From assembly GCA_015665415.1 (NCBI GenBank), contig JADFAE010000010.1, positions 62,001 through 126,000 of the forward strand: 64,000 nucleotides of DNA, read 5' to 3'. A program made the translations under genes and the position numbers. Position 1 is the first letter of the stretch; every line of letters starts with the position of its first letter. The notes beneath the pieces were generated by a model, which made no database searches, was not told the origin of the DNA, and was given only the letters and a program-made list of their open reading frames with translations. Below, in pieces: positions 63,345 to 64,000 of this stretch. This DNA is from Roseobacter sp. Lineage in GTDB: Bacteria > Pseudomonadota > Alphaproteobacteria > Rhodobacterales > Rhodobacteraceae.

Positions 63345-64000
63345 AGAACATTCCCATTTCCGCTCTGATCGGGTTGTTCTTCACGGCCCTCTATTTCCTG
63401 ATGGCGATCTTTGCGCCTTTGATCTCGCCTTATGGCATGGCCGAAGTTGTTGGTGATGTCTGGGAGCCTGCCTCGTCGCAGTTCCTTCTGGGCACCGACA
63501 ATATCGGCCGCGATCTCCTGAGCCGGATGATCTATGGCGGGCGAACCACCATCTTTATCGCCACGGCTGCAACCATCCTGTCCTTCACTCTGGGATCGGT
63601 TCTTGGCTTTTTTGCCGCCGTTGCCGGGGGTTGGGTTGACCAGATGCTGTCGCGCTTTGTCGATCTGGTGATGTCGATCCCGACATTGATCTTTGCCCTG
63701 GTGGTTCTGTCGGTGATGCCGGTGACTGTGCCGGTGCTGATCATTGTCATGGGCCTTCTGGACGCAACCCGTGTCTATCGACTAGCGCGCGCCGTTGCTG
63801 TCGATATCGAAGTCATGGATTATGTCGAAGCGGCCCGCCTGCGCGGCGAAAAAACCGCCTGGATCATCTTCCGTGAAATCCTGCCCAATGCTTTGTCACC
63901 GCTGGTGGCTGAGATGGGGCTGCGGTTCATCTTCATGGTTCTCTTTGTGTCCACCCTCTCCTTCCTTGGCTTGGGCATCCAGCCCCCCGAAGCGGACTGG
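63341..64000 (+). CDS. ABC transporter permease, DppC type, cut by the window end
   Basis: The first 220 residues of a DppC/OppC-type permease; the gene continues beyond the right edge. Visible features are an N-terminal helix, the LLGTDNIGRDLLSRMIYGGR motif at about residues 49-68 and the EAA loop (DYVEAARLRGEKTAWIIFREILPNAL). The ATG at 63341 overlaps the preceding stop codon, so the two permeases are translationally coupled. ATPase genes are expected downstream. Confidence 0.93.
   Translation, partial: MKNIPISALIGLFFTALYFLMAIFAPLISPYGMAEVVGDVWEPASSQFLLGTDNIGRDLLSRMIYGGRTTIFIATAATILSFTLGSVLGFFAAVAGGWVDQMLSRFVDLVMSIPTLIFALVVLSVMPVTVPVLIIVMGLLDATRVYRLARAVAVDIEVMDYVEAARLRGEKTAWIIFREILPNALSPLVAEMGLRFIFMVLFVSTLSFLGLGIQPPEADW

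Overview
The window is chromosomal DNA of high GC content from an alphaproteobacterium, almost certainly a marine Rhodobacteraceae of the Roseobacter group. The signs are a PccR-type short-chain acyl regulator beside propionyl-CoA carboxylase, a choline/choline-O-sulfate to glycine betaine cluster with a BCCT transporter, DUF6497, DUF2927, DUF1127 and DUF1036 proteins, and a class A RNase P RNA. No transposase, integrase, prophage, CRISPR array, rRNA or tRNA gene was recognised. The gene content reads as stable core plus niche genes.

Layout, left to right. Positions 1-8,765 hold a propionate locus: partial pccA, a run of small unknown proteins and lipoproteins, pccB, an RTX matrixin-type protease, a Bcr/CflA drug exporter and pccR. 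TTTGCAAA boxes lie upstream of both pccB and pccR. After a small YdcH protein, 9,291-16,157 is the bet locus (betA, betB, betC and a BCCT transporter leftward, betI divergent), converting choline-O-sulfate and choline to glycine betaine. From 16,266 to 22,147 come a DUF1036 protein, a DMT exporter, a divergent argO/argP-like pair, a nitroreductase, a membrane-anchored ClpP-like protein and an unknown protein. YebC follows, then two related SLC13/RCK transporters flanking an FAD dehydrogenase and a 26-residue membrane microprotein (23,198-28,888).

Positions 29,084-36,845 carry a YmdB-type phosphodiesterase, 5-formyl-THF cyclo-ligase, mgtE, guanine deaminase, 8-oxoguanine deaminase, a secreted CAP protein, hisN and an XRE regulator. 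Then come a quinone oxidoreductase, a LysR regulator divergent from a DUF1127 gene, a BAX inhibitor-1 protein, an acetyltransferase broken by one stop codon and a lower-GC GSCFA plus SGNH-like pair (41,308-42,983). Positions 43,025-52,774 are mostly housekeeping: rpmG, rnpB, a peptidoglycan amidase with an excalibur-type lipoprotein, gatA and gatC, a metallo-beta-lactamase-fold hydrolase, tag, a GFA protein, an APH(6)-like kinase, tadA and an RluB-type pseudouridine synthase.

The most interesting stretch is 52,869-58,564: a 24-residue membrane microprotein, then XpaC, TelA, a DUF2927 lipoprotein, an SPFH protein with a C-terminal GYF-like domain, and a zinc-ribbon protein with one C-terminal membrane helix, all on one strand and tightly spaced. 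This looks like one envelope-stress or toxic-anion module. It resembles a combination of the Bacillus xpaC-yaaN pair and ydjGHI genes, and its function is essentially unknown. A small heat-shock protein converges on it. The window ends with a nitroreductase, dtd and the start of a Dpp/Opp-type ABC importer operon.

Several intergenic gaps share a hairpin followed by a conserved tail (roughly CCCGGGATAYTTYTGGCCAAATGAA in transcript direction), read here as a dispersed family of terminators.
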